From: Streptomyces avicenniae
Lineage (GTDB): Bacteria > Actinomycetota > Actinomycetes > Streptomycetales > Streptomycetaceae
Length of the DNA: 64,000 bases
Direction: 5' to 3'
NCBI RefSeq assembly: GCF_000719135.1
Contig: NZ_JOEK01000012.1
Location: 186,001 to 250,000 of the forward strand
The stretch's first letter is position 1. The number at the start of each line of letters is the position of its first letter. This document shows, piece after piece, positions 47,047 to 55,275 of this stretch. Below the pieces are notes generated by a model that worked only from the letters and a program-made list of their open reading frames with translations, was not told the origin of the DNA and did no database searches. A program made the position numbers and the translations under genes.

Positions 47047-47435
47047 CCGAAGTGCGCCACCTCCGGATCGACGAGATCCTGGCGATCGCCCGCAAGGTCA
47101 ACGGCACCGGGCACAGCGTGCGTGACATGGGGCTTCTCGTGTCGGCGGTCGAGCGGCCCAGGACCCATGTGTTCGGGGCCGAGCTGTACCCCGCGCCGCA
47201 CGACAAGGCGGCGGCGCTGCTGCACGCCGTCGCCCGGAACCACGCGCTGATCGACGGCAACAAGCGCACGGCGTGGCTCGCCATGCGGGTCTTCCTGCGC
47301 TTCAACGGCATGAGCGCCGCCGTCGCCCCGCCGCCCGTGGCCCTCGGCGGCCCGTTCGTCGAGGACGTCGCGCAGGACACCATCGACGTCCCGGCCATCG
47401 CCGAGCGGCTGTCGGGTTGGTTCCCCCTCCCCTGA
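47043..47435 (+). CDS. doc: Fic/Doc-family toxin
   Basis: A 130-residue death-on-curing type protein. The catalytic loop reads NHALIDGNKRTAW (about 75-87), matching the Doc signature HxFxDGNKR with Leu-Ile at the middle. Doc kinases inactivate elongation factor Tu by phosphorylation; that is family knowledge. The size and the coupling to an RHH antitoxin gene are typical. Start GTG 47043. Confidence 0.92.
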   Translation: MTEVRHLRIDEILAIARKVNGTGHSVRDMGLLVSAVERPRTHVFGAELYPAPHDKAAALLHAVARNHALIDGNKRTAWLAMRVFLRFNGMSAAVAPPPVALGGPFVEDVAQDTIDVPAIAERLSGWFPLP

Positions 47436-47715
47436 CCTACGACGAGGTGAGGGCCGGATCGCGCGCTCGGCCCCACTCTCCCGGTGGCCGCAGTCGCTGT
47501 GTGACGTCGAGGAGGAGTTGGTCCGGATCTGCATGCGGGAGCGCGGGCACGAGTGCCGGACGGCTTCCGCCCGTGACTCGATCCGGCGAGTACCGCATGT
47601 CGCTTTTTTGCGCGTCGAGATGGCCAGGCGTGTGGCGCGTTCCCTTATCGGTACGGTGCTGGCGCCGACATGAGAAGAGACGGCGAACCGGCTTCCTGAG
47701 TGCCTGGGGGCAGCA
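47436..47715. other. 280-bp stretch without a convincing gene
   Basis: Between the Doc gene and the broken DUF397 gene I see no supported gene. One rightward frame (about 47470-47673, with VEEELVRICMRERGHE) stays open and has protein-like composition, but it has no start with a ribosome site and may be a relic. A T6 run lies near 47600, unusual for this genome. No repeat or RNA was recognised. Confidence 0.4.
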
Positions 47716-47753
47716 GACGGCTCCGCAGGCCGATCGGTGCTTGCGGAGCCGTC
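47716..47753 (-). terminator. hairpin terminator of the DUF397 cluster
   Basis: GACGGCTCCGCA (47716-47727) and TGCGGAGCCGTC (47742-47753) form a perfect 12-bp stem, 17 bases past the stop of the last DUF397 gene on the minus strand. Confidence 0.75.
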
Positions 47754-47769
47754 CGCTGAACTTGGGCGA

Positions 47770-47978
47770 TCAGGGGGTCAGTTCGTCGTCCTTGAGTGCG
47801 GACACGAAGCCCGCCCACAGGTCGGGCGTGAAGGCGAGCATGGGGCCGCCTCGGTCCTTGCTGTCCCGCACCGGCACGGCATGAGCCACGTTGGCGGCCA
47901 CCTCGACGCACTCGCCGCCATCCTGGTTGTGTAGCTGCTCTTCCTCCAGGGCAGCCCTGACGCGCTCAGTTCAGGCAT
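47770..47978 (-). pseudogene. DUF397 gene with a one-base frameshift
   Basis: From ATG 47978 the text runs MPELSASGLPWRKSSY in frame. The second half, NQDGGECVEVAAN... to ALKDDELTP and a stop at 47770, is read one frame over. The length (209 bases) is one short of the 210 needed, so a single base was lost in the codon after SSY (about 47925-47930). The rest is intact and resembles the two neighbours. The event is very recent or a sequencing error. DUF397 proteins are small partners of XRE-DUF5753 regulators. Confidence 0.85.
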
Positions 47979-48177
47979 CCAGTACACCGTTCTTGACGGC
48001 GGAGACGAACGAGGACCAGCCGCCTGATGGCACGAGCAGCACGGAGTCCGCCGGAGCCTTGCTGTCGCGGACCGGAACGAGAGCAGTTCGGCCAACGCCG
48101 ACCTCGACGCACTGGCCACCGTCCGGATTGCTGTAACTGCTCTTCCGCCACGACAGCAGCGACGTCGAATCAAGCAC
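47971..48177 (-). CDS. DUF397 protein (copy 2), 68 aa
   Basis: A 68-residue DUF397 protein with the family core LSWRKSSYSNPDGGQCVEV, then VPVRDSKAP and WSSFVSAVK. It overlaps the frameshifted copy by eight bases and the upstream copy by eight bases. In S. coelicolor-type systems (abaA/whiJ-like loci) such proteins pair with XRE regulators to control development or antibiotic genes. Confidence 0.92.
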   Translation of the reverse strand: MLDSTSLLSWRKSSYSNPDGGQCVEVGVGRTALVPVRDSKAPADSVLLVPSGGWSSFVSAVKNGVLDA

Positions 48178-48379
48178 TCAACCCACCGGCCCGCACAGCT
48201 GACACGAACGACGACCAACCAACCGAAGGCACGACGAGCACCGGACCACACCGGTCCTTGCTGTCCCGCACCGGCACAGCATGAGACTGATTGGTGGCCA
48301 CCTCAACGCAAGCGCCACCATCCTGATTGCTGTAACTACTCTTACGCCACTGAGCGCCGTTTAGCTCGACGGATCGCAC
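48170..48379 (-). CDS. DUF397 protein (copy 1), 69 aa
   Basis: A 69-residue DUF397 protein with QWRKSSYSNQDGGACVEV and VPVRDSKDRCGPVLVV in the usual positions. It overlaps the end of the XRE gene by 19 bases, so the regulator and partner are translationally coupled. It is the closest relative of the broken third copy (shared NQDGG, RDSKDR). Confidence 0.92.
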   Translation of the reverse strand: MRSVELNGAQWRKSSYSNQDGGACVEVATNQSHAVPVRDSKDRCGPVLVVPSVGWSSFVSAVRAGGLSA

Positions 48380-49203
48380 GACACTGCCTCCAACAGGTTC
48401 ACAATGAACTGACGCGACTCGGCCGGAGTCAGTGCCAGGTCACGGACCGAATCGTACGTGAGCTGAAGCCGCCCAATCGTTGCGACTTCTTCGATCAGCT
48501 CGCCGCGATAGCCATTTTCCGTGTACACAACCGTACGCCCGTCCGGCTGGCGCAGGTACCAGAAGTCGGCACCCATCAAGCCGTGCGCCCCCGCACTGAA
48601 AGGCAGCAGTTGGACCGTCACATCCGGACGATTCACAACGGCCGCCAAGTACTCCAGCTGTTCCCGCCACTCGCCCGCGTCCCGCAACGGCGTGCGTAGC
48701 ACGGCCTCCGACAGGATCGTGCGGAACGGCGGGGCGTCGTCGCCCTCCAGCAGTTCGCGTCGCCCTATCCGCGCCTCGACCTGCTGTTCCAGCTCGTCCC
48801 CCTTCAGGCCGCCCGCCGCCAGGACCTCGCGTGCGTACGCCGGGGTCTGGAGCAGGCCCGGCAGGACGCTGACCGCGAAGTGCCACAGGCTCGTCGCCTC
48901 GGCCTCCAGCGTCATGTACCGGCGGTACTGCTCCCGGAATTGCGTCTTGTCGCTGACGGCCAGCTCCCACAGCGCGAGCAGCAACCCCGGCGTGCCGTAG
49001 TAGGTGTCGAGGGCCTGGACGACCTCGGGGCCGCCCAGCGTCTCGCCCTTCTCCATCTTGCCGAACAACGACCAGTCCCAGCCGAGCCGTTCGCCGAGGC
49101 GCCGCAGGCTGTCGCCACGCGCCACGCGCAACTGACGCAGTTCCTGGGCGAATCGGGCTCGGGGCTCCCTGCTGCGGCCGGTGACCGCTCGTCTCGTCGG
49201 CAT
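48361..49203 (-). CDS. XRE-family regulator with DUF5753 domain
   Basis: A 280-residue regulator. The HTH is at about 20-50 (LRQLRVARGDSLRRLGERLG, then WSLFGKMEKGE). DUF5753 follows (LWHFAVSVLPGLLQTPAYAREVL... VTVQLLPFSAGAHGLMG). The ATG at 49203 has GGAGG upstream; the longer frame beyond is not supported. It heads a four-gene unit with three DUF397 genes. It is a different lineage from the XRE protein at 43278, whose 19-bp motif is not found here. Confidence 0.92.
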   Translation of the reverse strand: MPTRRAVTGRSREPRARFAQELRQLRVARGDSLRRLGERLGWDWSLFGKMEKGETLGGPEVVQALDTYYGTPGLLLALWELAVSDKTQFREQYRRYMTLEAEATSLWHFAVSVLPGLLQTPAYAREVLAAGGLKGDELEQQVEARIGRRELLEGDDAPPFRTILSEAVLRTPLRDAGEWREQLEYLAAVVNRPDVTVQLLPFSAGAHGLMGADFWYLRQPDGRTVVYTENGYRGELIEEVATIGRLQLTYDSVRDLALTPAESRQFIVNLLEAVSCDPSS

Positions 49204-49380
49204 GGTGCGTCCTCCGTGGAAGGTGTGGAACGTGCTCCAGGTGCACGGGAAGCGGGGCCCGTCCACGGCGCCCCGGGGGCTTCCGTGGTCGCAAGCTCGT
49301 GATGATCCCCTCACGCACCGTACGTCGTACCACCCGCGTCGGGGAGGGCCGGAAGCCGAGAGCACCCGAAGGAGCGCATC

Positions 49381-49671
49381 GTGACAAATACGCTGACACC
49401 GCCCGGAGATGACGACCGCGACGGCGCCTGGTACGCGTCGCAGACCGTCAAGATCCGGGAGGCGCTCGAAGCGCGGGACGCCTTGCGCGTCGCCCTGACC
49501 CAGGCGGGCATCCAGCTCCCCGCGATGGACATCCGGGGCGACTGGCCGGGCCCGCCCGTCGAGGTGGAGCCCACGCAGGGCCCGCGTTACGCGCTCGTGC
49601 ACCTCGGTTTCTGCGCGGCGCCCGTGGCCCGCGCGCTGGCCGAGGTGATCACGAAGGGCACGCAGCGGTGA
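49381..49671 (+). CDS. hypothetical protein, 96 aa
   Basis: A 96-residue soluble protein from GTG 49381 (GAAGGAG upstream) with a helical first half (VKIREALEARDALRVALTQAG) and a beta-type second half (VHLGFCAAPVARALAEVI). It is divergent from the XRE-DUF397 operon and overlaps the next gene by GTGA. Small pairs of this type commonly accompany XRE regulators in streptomycetes; function unknown. Confidence 0.78.
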   Translation: MTNTLTPPGDDDRDGAWYASQTVKIREALEARDALRVALTQAGIQLPAMDIRGDWPGPPVEVEPTQGPRYALVHLGFCAAPVARALAEVITKGTQR

Positions 49672-49922
49672 CCGGGCACGGGCGGCCGGACGCGGACGAG
49701 CCGCCGCCCGGACTGCCCGCCGGGGCCACCGTCCACGACACGGCCCGCGACCGGGTCGGCGTGGTCATGGGCCAGGTCGGCCCGTGCGTCCAGCTCAGGC
49801 CGCTGGGCGGCGGACGCGAGTGGGACGCGGAGCCGGACCGCGTGCGTGTCATAGACCCCGGCGAGGTGCTGAGCGCCCGCCTCGCCGTGGTCAACGCCCG
49901 CAGCCGCAACCCGACCCGCTGA
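49668..49922 (+). CDS. hypothetical protein, 84 aa
   Basis: An 84-residue protein with the pattern GATVHDTARDRVGVVMGQVG, then VQLRPLGGGREWDAEPDRVRVID, a small beta-barrel-like (SH3-type) signature. It is translationally coupled to the 96-aa gene upstream. Unrecognised family; a partner of the preceding protein. Confidence 0.78.
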   Translation: MTGHGRPDADEPPPGLPAGATVHDTARDRVGVVMGQVGPCVQLRPLGGGREWDAEPDRVRVIDPGEVLSARLAVVNARSRNPTR

Positions 49923-50039
49923 ACGTGACATGTCGCCCTGCTTACAGCCTCGTTGACGGTCCGTGCGGGACGGGGCGGTGCGCGGGCGGCGCGTCCCCTG
50001 CCCGGTACGGTGCCCTGACGCCGAGGTGAGGGGAAGTCC

Positions 50040-50480
50040 GTGAGCAGGGGACGCGTGATGGGGATCGTCTGTGCCGCCGTGGTCGTCGGAGGCGCGCTGG
50101 GTGTGGGGACGGGGCAGGACGGCGGCGACCGCGTGGCCGAGGACGAACAGGTGGCGAGCCGGGGGGAGCTGACAGCCATCGCCGGAATGCTCGATAGCGG
50201 GTCCCGAGAGGTCAGCCTGCGCGCCGGAGGCGTGGTGGAGGGCGTCGCGCTCACCTGGTCGGTGGACGGGCGGCCCGGGGAGGACCTGTCGCACGGGCTG
50301 CCGTCCGAGCCGCTGCGGTTCGAGGCCGAGCCCGGCGCCCTCGTCCTCTTCAACGTGCAGAACTACGAGGGGGTCTCCAGCCCGATCAGCTGCGAGATCA
50401 GGGTGGACGGGATCATCGTGGCGTTCGGCGAGGCGGACGGGCCAGGGGCGATGGCCGCCTGCGAGGGCACGGCCTCCTGA
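50040..50480 (+). CDS. MmpS-like secreted/anchored protein
   Basis: A 146-residue protein with an N-terminal hydrophobic segment (about 6-25) that is a signal peptide or anchor. It has an MmpS-type beta domain: LTWSVDGRP, LRFEAEPGALVLFNVQN, SCEIRVDGIIV and a final ACEG, with two cysteines positioned for a disulfide. MmpS proteins assist MmpL exporters in mycobacteria, but no MmpL is present here. It starts at GTG 50040 and precedes the ram cluster by 150 bases, perhaps by chance. Confidence 0.65.
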   Translation: MSRGRVMGIVCAAVVVGGALGVGTGQDGGDRVAEDEQVASRGELTAIAGMLDSGSREVSLRAGGVVEGVALTWSVDGRPGEDLSHGLPSEPLRFEAEPGALVLFNVQNYEGVSSPISCEIRVDGIIVAFGEADGPGAMAACEGTAS

Positions 50481-50522
50481 CGTACCCCCTGGCCTCGGCG
50501 GCCTGAGCGCCGCACGTCCCGA

Positions 50523-50539
50523 CCGTGCATTCCGCACGG
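50523..50539 (+). promoter_or_regulatory. inverted repeat upstream of ramC
   Basis: CCGTGC-ATTCC-GCACGG is a perfect 6-bp inverted repeat about 90 bases before the ramC start in the 149-bp promoter region. A candidate binding site for RamR or another developmental regulator; I cannot match it to a known consensus. Confidence 0.4.
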
Positions 50540-50629
50540 CCCGCCGGTGACATCGGCGACTGTTCCCGCCCCCCGGCGCTCGGGCACCGTAGCTGTCGTC
50601 ACGGCCACGGCACCGAGCGAGGGGGACGA

Positions 50630-53209
50630 GTGAATCCGGAGTACGCGCTCTACTGCGACGCCGACCGCTGGTTCTACGACGCCCCCCGCCGCGTGACCGA
50701 GACGGACGACCCGCGCGGCGCGCTCTACCCCGCCGCCTGCCGCCCGGCCCCCGAGGGCTGGGAGCGGCGGCGCAGCGGCGACTGGCTCTCGCTCGCCCCG
50801 CTCGGCCACCAACTGCCCACGCAGGGCTGGAAGATCCACGTCTCGGCCGCGCCCGACAACGCCGAACGGGTGCTGGAACGGGTGTCCGCCGTCTGTCTGG
50901 AGCGCGGCGCGGCCTTCAAGTTCCTCCCCAGCCCCTACCTGTTGCTGCACCGCAACACCAAGTACGCCGACCGCGCGGGCAGCGGGAAGTTCGTGACCGT
51001 CTACCCGGAGGACGACGACCGCTGCCACGCCCTGGCCGACGCGTTGGCGGCGGCCCTCGACGGCGAGCACGGCCCCTACGTGCTGAGCGACGTGCGCTGG
51101 GGCGCGGGCCCGGTCCACGTGCGGTACGGCGCGTTCGCGCAGCGCTTCACGCACGCGGCGGACGGCGGGACGGTCCCGGCCGTGGCGGACCCGTCGGGGC
51201 GGCTGGTGCCCGACCTGCGGGGCCCGGCGTTCCGGGTGCCCGACTGGGTGGAGGTCCCCGGTTTCCTGGCGCCGCACGTCGCCGCACGCTCCGCGCAGGG
51301 CGTGACGGACTTGCCGTTCACGGTCGAGCGTGCCCTGCACTTCTCCAACGGCGGCGGCGTCTACGAGGGCCGCGACCGGGCGACCGGCGCGCGGATCGTG
51401 CTCAAGGAGGCACGGCCGTACGCGGGCCTGGCCGCCGACGGCGCGGACGCCGTCGAGCGGCTGGAGCGGGAGCGCCGGGCGCTGGAGCGCCTGGCCGGAC
51501 TGCCGTGCGTGCCACAGCTGTTGGGCATGCACGACGTGGGCGAGCACCGGTTCCTGGCGATGGAGCACGTGCCGGGCACGACGCTGAACACCGTCTTCGC
51601 CCGCCGCTTCCCGCTGTCCCACGCGGAGCCGTCCCCCGAGCAGCTGGCAGACCACACCGCCTGGGCGCTGCGGATGCACGCCATGGTCGCCGAGGCGGTC
51701 GCCACCGTGCACGAGCGGGGCATCGCGTTCGGCGACCTGCACATGAGCAACGTGATGGTCGCCCCTGACGGCGCCTCCGTGACCCTCCTGGACTTCGAGG
51801 CGGCGACACCGGCGGACGAGCGGCGGCGGCAGATCGTGGCCAACCCGGCGTTCGTCGCCCCGCCGGACCGCAGGGGCACCGACGTGGACCGCTACGCGCT
51901 CGCCTGCCTGCTGCTGGCGCTGTTCGTGCCGCTGACGACACTGCTGCCGCTCGACCGGCGGAAGGCCGCGCATCTCGCCGAACTGGCCGCCGCCCGCTAC
52001 CCGGTGGACCGCGCCCTGCTGGACGAGGCGGTCCGGGAGATCGGGGGCCCGCCGGTCGCGGGGGCGGCCGGGTACCTGCCCGTGCGGCCCGACGAGTGGC
52101 CCGCCGCGCGGGAGTCGATGGTGGCGGCGGTCCTCGCGTCGGCGTCCCCGGAACGGGAGGATCGTTTCTTCCCCGGCGACATCGCGCAGTTCGCCTCCCC
52201 CTGCGGCGGCTGGTCCCTCGGCCACGGCACGGCGGGCACGCTCTACGCGCTCGCATCGGCCGGTGTCCGCTGCGCCGAGGCCGAGGAGTGGCTGACGCTG
52301 CGCGCGAAGGACCCCGCGTCCGGCAGCCAGGTCGGCCTCTACGACGGGCTGACGGGCGTCGCCTGGACCCTGGAGCGGCTGGGACGCCGCGAGGCGGCCG
52401 TTGACCTGGCACGCCTGGTGGCGCGTCAGCCCCTCGAAGCGCTCGGCACCGGCCTCCACTCGGGCACGGCGGGCGTGGCCCTCGGCCTGCTGGACCTGGC
52501 CGACGCCACGGGCGACGACGACCTGCGCCGCGCCGGGCTCCGCTGCGCGCAGTCCGCGCTCGCCGCCCTCGGCCGCCCCGCCCCGGGCGACCGGACGGGG
52601 CTGCTGCACGGCCCGACCGGGACGGCGCTGCTGTGCGTCCGGCTGTACGAACGCACCGGACAGGAAACGCTGTTGGACGCCGCCGCCGACGCGCTGCGCC
52701 GCGACCTCGCACGCTGCGTCACCGGCCCCGACGACTCCCTCGTGGTGGACGAGGGCCGCCGCACGATGCCGTACGCGGGTGCGGGCAGCGTCGGCATCGG
52801 CCTGGTGCTGGACGACTACCTGGCGCACCGCGCGGACGACGCGTTCGAGACGGCCAGGCAGGGCATCCTGCGCGCGGCCCGCTCCTCCTTCTACGTGCAG
52901 CCCGGACTCTTCCGGGGCGTCTCCGGGCTCGTCCTGCACCTGGCGCGCACGACGACGCCGGGCGACGCGGACGGCCGGGCCGCCGACGTGCGCCGCCAGT
53001 CGGCGCTGCTCGGCTGGCACGCCGTCCCGTACCAGGGCCATCTGGCCTTCCCCGGCGAGCAGTTGTCGCGCCTGTCGATGGATCTCGCGACCGGAACGGC
53101 GGGCTGCCTACTGGCGCTCGGCGCCGCGCACGGCGCCCCCGGCGCCCACCTGCCGTTCCTCCCGCCGCCGCCCCCGCCGCCGGACCGGCGGCCCCAGGAC
53201 CGGCCCTGA
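50630..53209 (+). CDS. ramC: class III lanthipeptide synthetase (LanKC), RamC/AmfT type
   Basis: An 859-residue trifunctional enzyme that phosphorylates, dehydrates and cyclises the RamS peptide. The lyase domain is residues 1-210. The kinase domain (about 230-500) has GGGVYEGRD, Lys259, catalytic FGDLHMSNV (Asp369) and metal-binding DFE (388-390). The cyclase-like domain (about 540-840) has the usual GxG repeats but lacks the zinc-binding Cys/His set, as in class III enzymes. GTG 50630 has GAGGGGGA upstream. It leads the ramC-S-A-B unit. Confidence 0.95.
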   Translation: MNPEYALYCDADRWFYDAPRRVTETDDPRGALYPAACRPAPEGWERRRSGDWLSLAPLGHQLPTQGWKIHVSAAPDNAERVLERVSAVCLERGAAFKFLPSPYLLLHRNTKYADRAGSGKFVTVYPEDDDRCHALADALAAALDGEHGPYVLSDVRWGAGPVHVRYGAFAQRFTHAADGGTVPAVADPSGRLVPDLRGPAFRVPDWVEVPGFLAPHVAARSAQGVTDLPFTVERALHFSNGGGVYEGRDRATGARIVLKEARPYAGLAADGADAVERLERERRALERLAGLPCVPQLLGMHDVGEHRFLAMEHVPGTTLNTVFARRFPLSHAEPSPEQLADHTAWALRMHAMVAEAVATVHERGIAFGDLHMSNVMVAPDGASVTLLDFEAATPADERRRQIVANPAFVAPPDRRGTDVDRYALACLLLALFVPLTTLLPLDRRKAAHLAELAAARYPVDRALLDEAVREIGGPPVAGAAGYLPVRPDEWPAARESMVAAVLASASPEREDRFFPGDIAQFASPCGGWSLGHGTAGTLYALASAGVRCAEAEEWLTLRAKDPASGSQVGLYDGLTGVAWTLERLGRREAAVDLARLVARQPLEALGTGLHSGTAGVALGLLDLADATGDDDLRRAGLRCAQSALAALGRPAPGDRTGLLHGPTGTALLCVRLYERTGQETLLDAAADALRRDLARCVTGPDDSLVVDEGRRTMPYAGAGSVGIGLVLDDYLAHRADDAFETARQGILRAARSSFYVQPGLFRGVSGLVLHLARTTTPGDADGRAADVRRQSALLGWHAVPYQGHLAFPGEQLSRLSMDLATGTAGCLLALGAAHGAPGAHLPFLPPPPPPPDRRPQDRP

Positions 53210-53295
53210 CACCAGGGCCGCGCACCACCCGCACCACCCAGGCACACCCACCACAGGCGGTCGCCGCGACCGCCGGGACACGAAGGAGAACGGAC

Positions 53296-53427
53296 ATGGC
53301 TCTTCTCGACCTCCAGGCGATGGACACCCCCAAGGACGAGGCCCTGGGCGACCTCGCCACCGGCAGCCAGGTGTCCCTGCTGATCTGTGAGTTCAGCTCC
53401 CTGAGCGTCGCCCTCTGCACCCCGTGA
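53296..53427 (+). CDS. ramS: SapB-like class III lanthipeptide precursor
   Basis: A 43-residue precursor. The leader has the class III recognition motif LLDLQ (3-7) and a TPKDEALGD stretch. The core is residues 22-43, TGSQVSLLICEFSSLSVALCTP split as two repeats of Ser-x2-Ser-x3-Cys (Ser24/Ser27/Cys31 and Ser34/Ser37/Cys41). SapB of S. coelicolor has the same spacing, so two rings are expected. SapB acts as an extracellular surfactant for aerial hyphae. AAGGAG precedes ATG 53296. The product differs from SapB in the linker (EF instead of GD) and C-terminus. Confidence 0.95.
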   Translation: MALLDLQAMDTPKDEALGDLATGSQVSLLICEFSSLSVALCTP

Positions 53428-53446
53428 CCCCACGGGTCTGACGCCG

Positions 53447-53490
53447 CCACGGCAGCGGGCGGGCGCCCCCATGCGCCCGCCCGCCCGTGG
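53447..53490 (+). terminator. strong hairpin between ramS and ramA
   Basis: GCGGGCGGGCGC (53455-53466), loop CCCCAT, and GCGCCCGCCCGC (53473-53484) form a perfect 12-bp stem. It is extended by CCACGG/CCGTGG (53447-53452 with 53485-53490) after a two-base bulge. It lies 20 bases after the ramS stop and should act as a partial terminator that favours precursor over transporter expression. Confidence 0.8.
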
Positions 53491-53580
53491 CTCCCGGGTC
53501 CCGGGTGGTCGCCGACCGCCCGGGACCCGCCGCGTCCGCCGCCCTGCCCCGCATCCACCACCGCGCCAGGGGAGCCGCCC

Positions 53581-55275
53581 ATGAGACCCGCCCCACCCCC
53601 GCCCCGGCTGCTGCGCCAGGCCCTGCGGCACGGACGCGGCCCGGCCGCCGTCGTCCTCGTCTGCTCGGCGGCGGGAGCGGCGGCGGCCGTCGCGTTCCCC
53701 CTGGCCCTGGCCCGCGCGCTCGACGCGCTGCTCGCCGGTGAGGGCACGGGCCGCTGGGCCGCGCTGTGCGCGCTGCTGGTCGCGGCCGAGGTGACGCTCG
53801 ACGCCACGGCGGCCTGGGCGGGCGGCGCGGGCAACGCCCGTACGACGGCCTGGCTCCGGCGCCTGACCGCCGACCGTTTCCTGGGCGCGGCGGACGACCG
53901 GCCGGGCGGCCTCGCCACGCGCCTCACCGTCAACTCCCTGGACGCCGGGACCGCCCCGGTGGCGACCGCCGCCGCGCTCGCCTCCGTCCTCGTGCCGCTC
54001 GGCGGGCTGGCCGGGCTCTTCCTCCTCGACCCCTGGGCGGGCGCCGCGTTCCTGGCCGGACTGCCGCCGCTCCTGCTGATCCTGCGCGTGTCGGTGCGCG
54101 ACGGCGCCGGTGCGCTGCACGCCTACCAGGAGGCGCAGGGGCAGGTGGCCGGGCGGCTCGCCGAGACGCTCGCGGGTGCGCGGACGATCGCGGCGGCGGG
54201 CACGGAGGAACGGGAGCGGGCGCGCGTACTCGCCCCGCTCGCCGCGCTGTTGGCGGCGGGGCGGCGTACGTGGCGGGTCCAGGGCAGGGCTGCGGGCGGG
54301 GCGGGGCTGCTGATGCCGCTGCTGACGGCCGGGGTGCTCGCCGTCGCCGGGCTGCGGCTGAGCGGCGGGCACCTGACGGCGGGCGAGCTGCTGGCCGTCG
54401 CGCGCTACACCGTCCTCGCCGCCGGGGCGGGCGCCGTCGTCGGCGCGCTGAACGGCTGGCTGCGGGCCCGCGCGGCGGTCGCACGGCTCGCGGCCGTCAC
54501 GGACGCGCGGCAGACGGCGTACGGGACGGCCGCGCCGCCGCCGGGCGGGAACGGCACGTTGGAGTTGCGCGGCGTCCGTGTCGTCAGGGACGGCGAGGCG
54601 CTGCTCGACGGCGTGGACCTGCTGCTCCCCGGCGGCACGACGGCGGCCGTCGTGGGCCCTTCAGGCGCGGGCAAGTCGCTGCTGGCGGCGGTCGCGGGGC
54701 GCCTCACCGACCCGGACGCGGGGACGGTCCTGCTCGACGGGCTCGACCTGCGCGCCCTCGACGCGGCAGCGCTGCGCCGCGAGGTGACGTACGCCTTCGC
54801 CCGACCCGTCCTCCTCGGCGCGACGGTCGGCGCGGCGATCGGCTCGGGTGCCTGGCCGCCGCCGGACGGCGCGGTACGGGCGGCGGCCCTGGCGGCGGGC
54901 GCCGACCCCTTCGTACGCCGCCTGCCCCAGGGCTACGACACCCCGCTGCGTGACGCGCCGCTGTCCGGCGGGGAGCGCCAACGCCTCGGCCTGGCAAGGG
55001 CGTTCGCCCACACGGGGCGGCTGCTGATCCTGGACGACGCGACGTCGAGCCTGGACACGGTGACCGAGCGGCTGGTGACGCGCGCGCTGACGGAGAGCGT
55101 GCGGCCCTGCACGCGGCTGGTGGTCGCGCACCGCGTCGCGGTGGCGGCGCGGGCGGACGTGGTGGTGTGGCTGGAGGCGGGACGGGTGCGGGCCGTGGCG
55201 CCGCACGCACGGCTGTGGCGGGAGACGGCGTACCGCGCGGTGTTCGCGGTCGGCGGCGGGGAGGCGCGGGCGTGA
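53581..55275 (+). CDS. ramA: ABC transporter half (RamA-like) with weakened ATP site
   Basis: A 564-residue fused membrane-ATPase half transporter. About six helices span residues 1-310, followed by a nucleotide-binding domain with Walker A GPSGAGKSLL, signature LSGGERQRLGLARAF and Walker B LLILDDATS. The catalytic Glu is Asp, and the Q-loop Gln is absent (YAFARPVLL). These changes mark the non-canonical half of a heterodimeric exporter. With RamB it should export the lanthipeptide. ATG 53581; stop overlaps ramB by GTGA. Confidence 0.92.
   Translation: MRPAPPPPRLLRQALRHGRGPAAVVLVCSAAGAAAAVAFPLALARALDALLAGEGTGRWAALCALLVAAEVTLDATAAWAGGAGNARTTAWLRRLTADRFLGAADDRPGGLATRLTVNSLDAGTAPVATAAALASVLVPLGGLAGLFLLDPWAGAAFLAGLPPLLLILRVSVRDGAGALHAYQEAQGQVAGRLAETLAGARTIAAAGTEERERARVLAPLAALLAAGRRTWRVQGRAAGGAGLLMPLLTAGVLAVAGLRLSGGHLTAGELLAVARYTVLAAGAGAVVGALNGWLRARAAVARLAAVTDARQTAYGTAAPPPGGNGTLELRGVRVVRDGEALLDGVDLLLPGGTTAAVVGPSGAGKSLLAAVAGRLTDPDAGTVLLDGLDLRALDAAALRREVTYAFARPVLLGATVGAAIGSGAWPPPDGAVRAAALAAGADPFVRRLPQGYDTPLRDAPLSGGERQRLGLARAFAHTGRLLILDDATSSLDTVTERLVTRALTESVRPCTRLVVAHRVAVAARADVVVWLEAGRVRAVAPHARLWRETAYRAVFAVGGGEARA

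Noticed and set aside
47470..47673. Possible short gene between doc and the DUF397 cluster
   Set aside because: The frame is open and looks protein-like in part, but no start codon with a ribosome site and no recognisable family support it.
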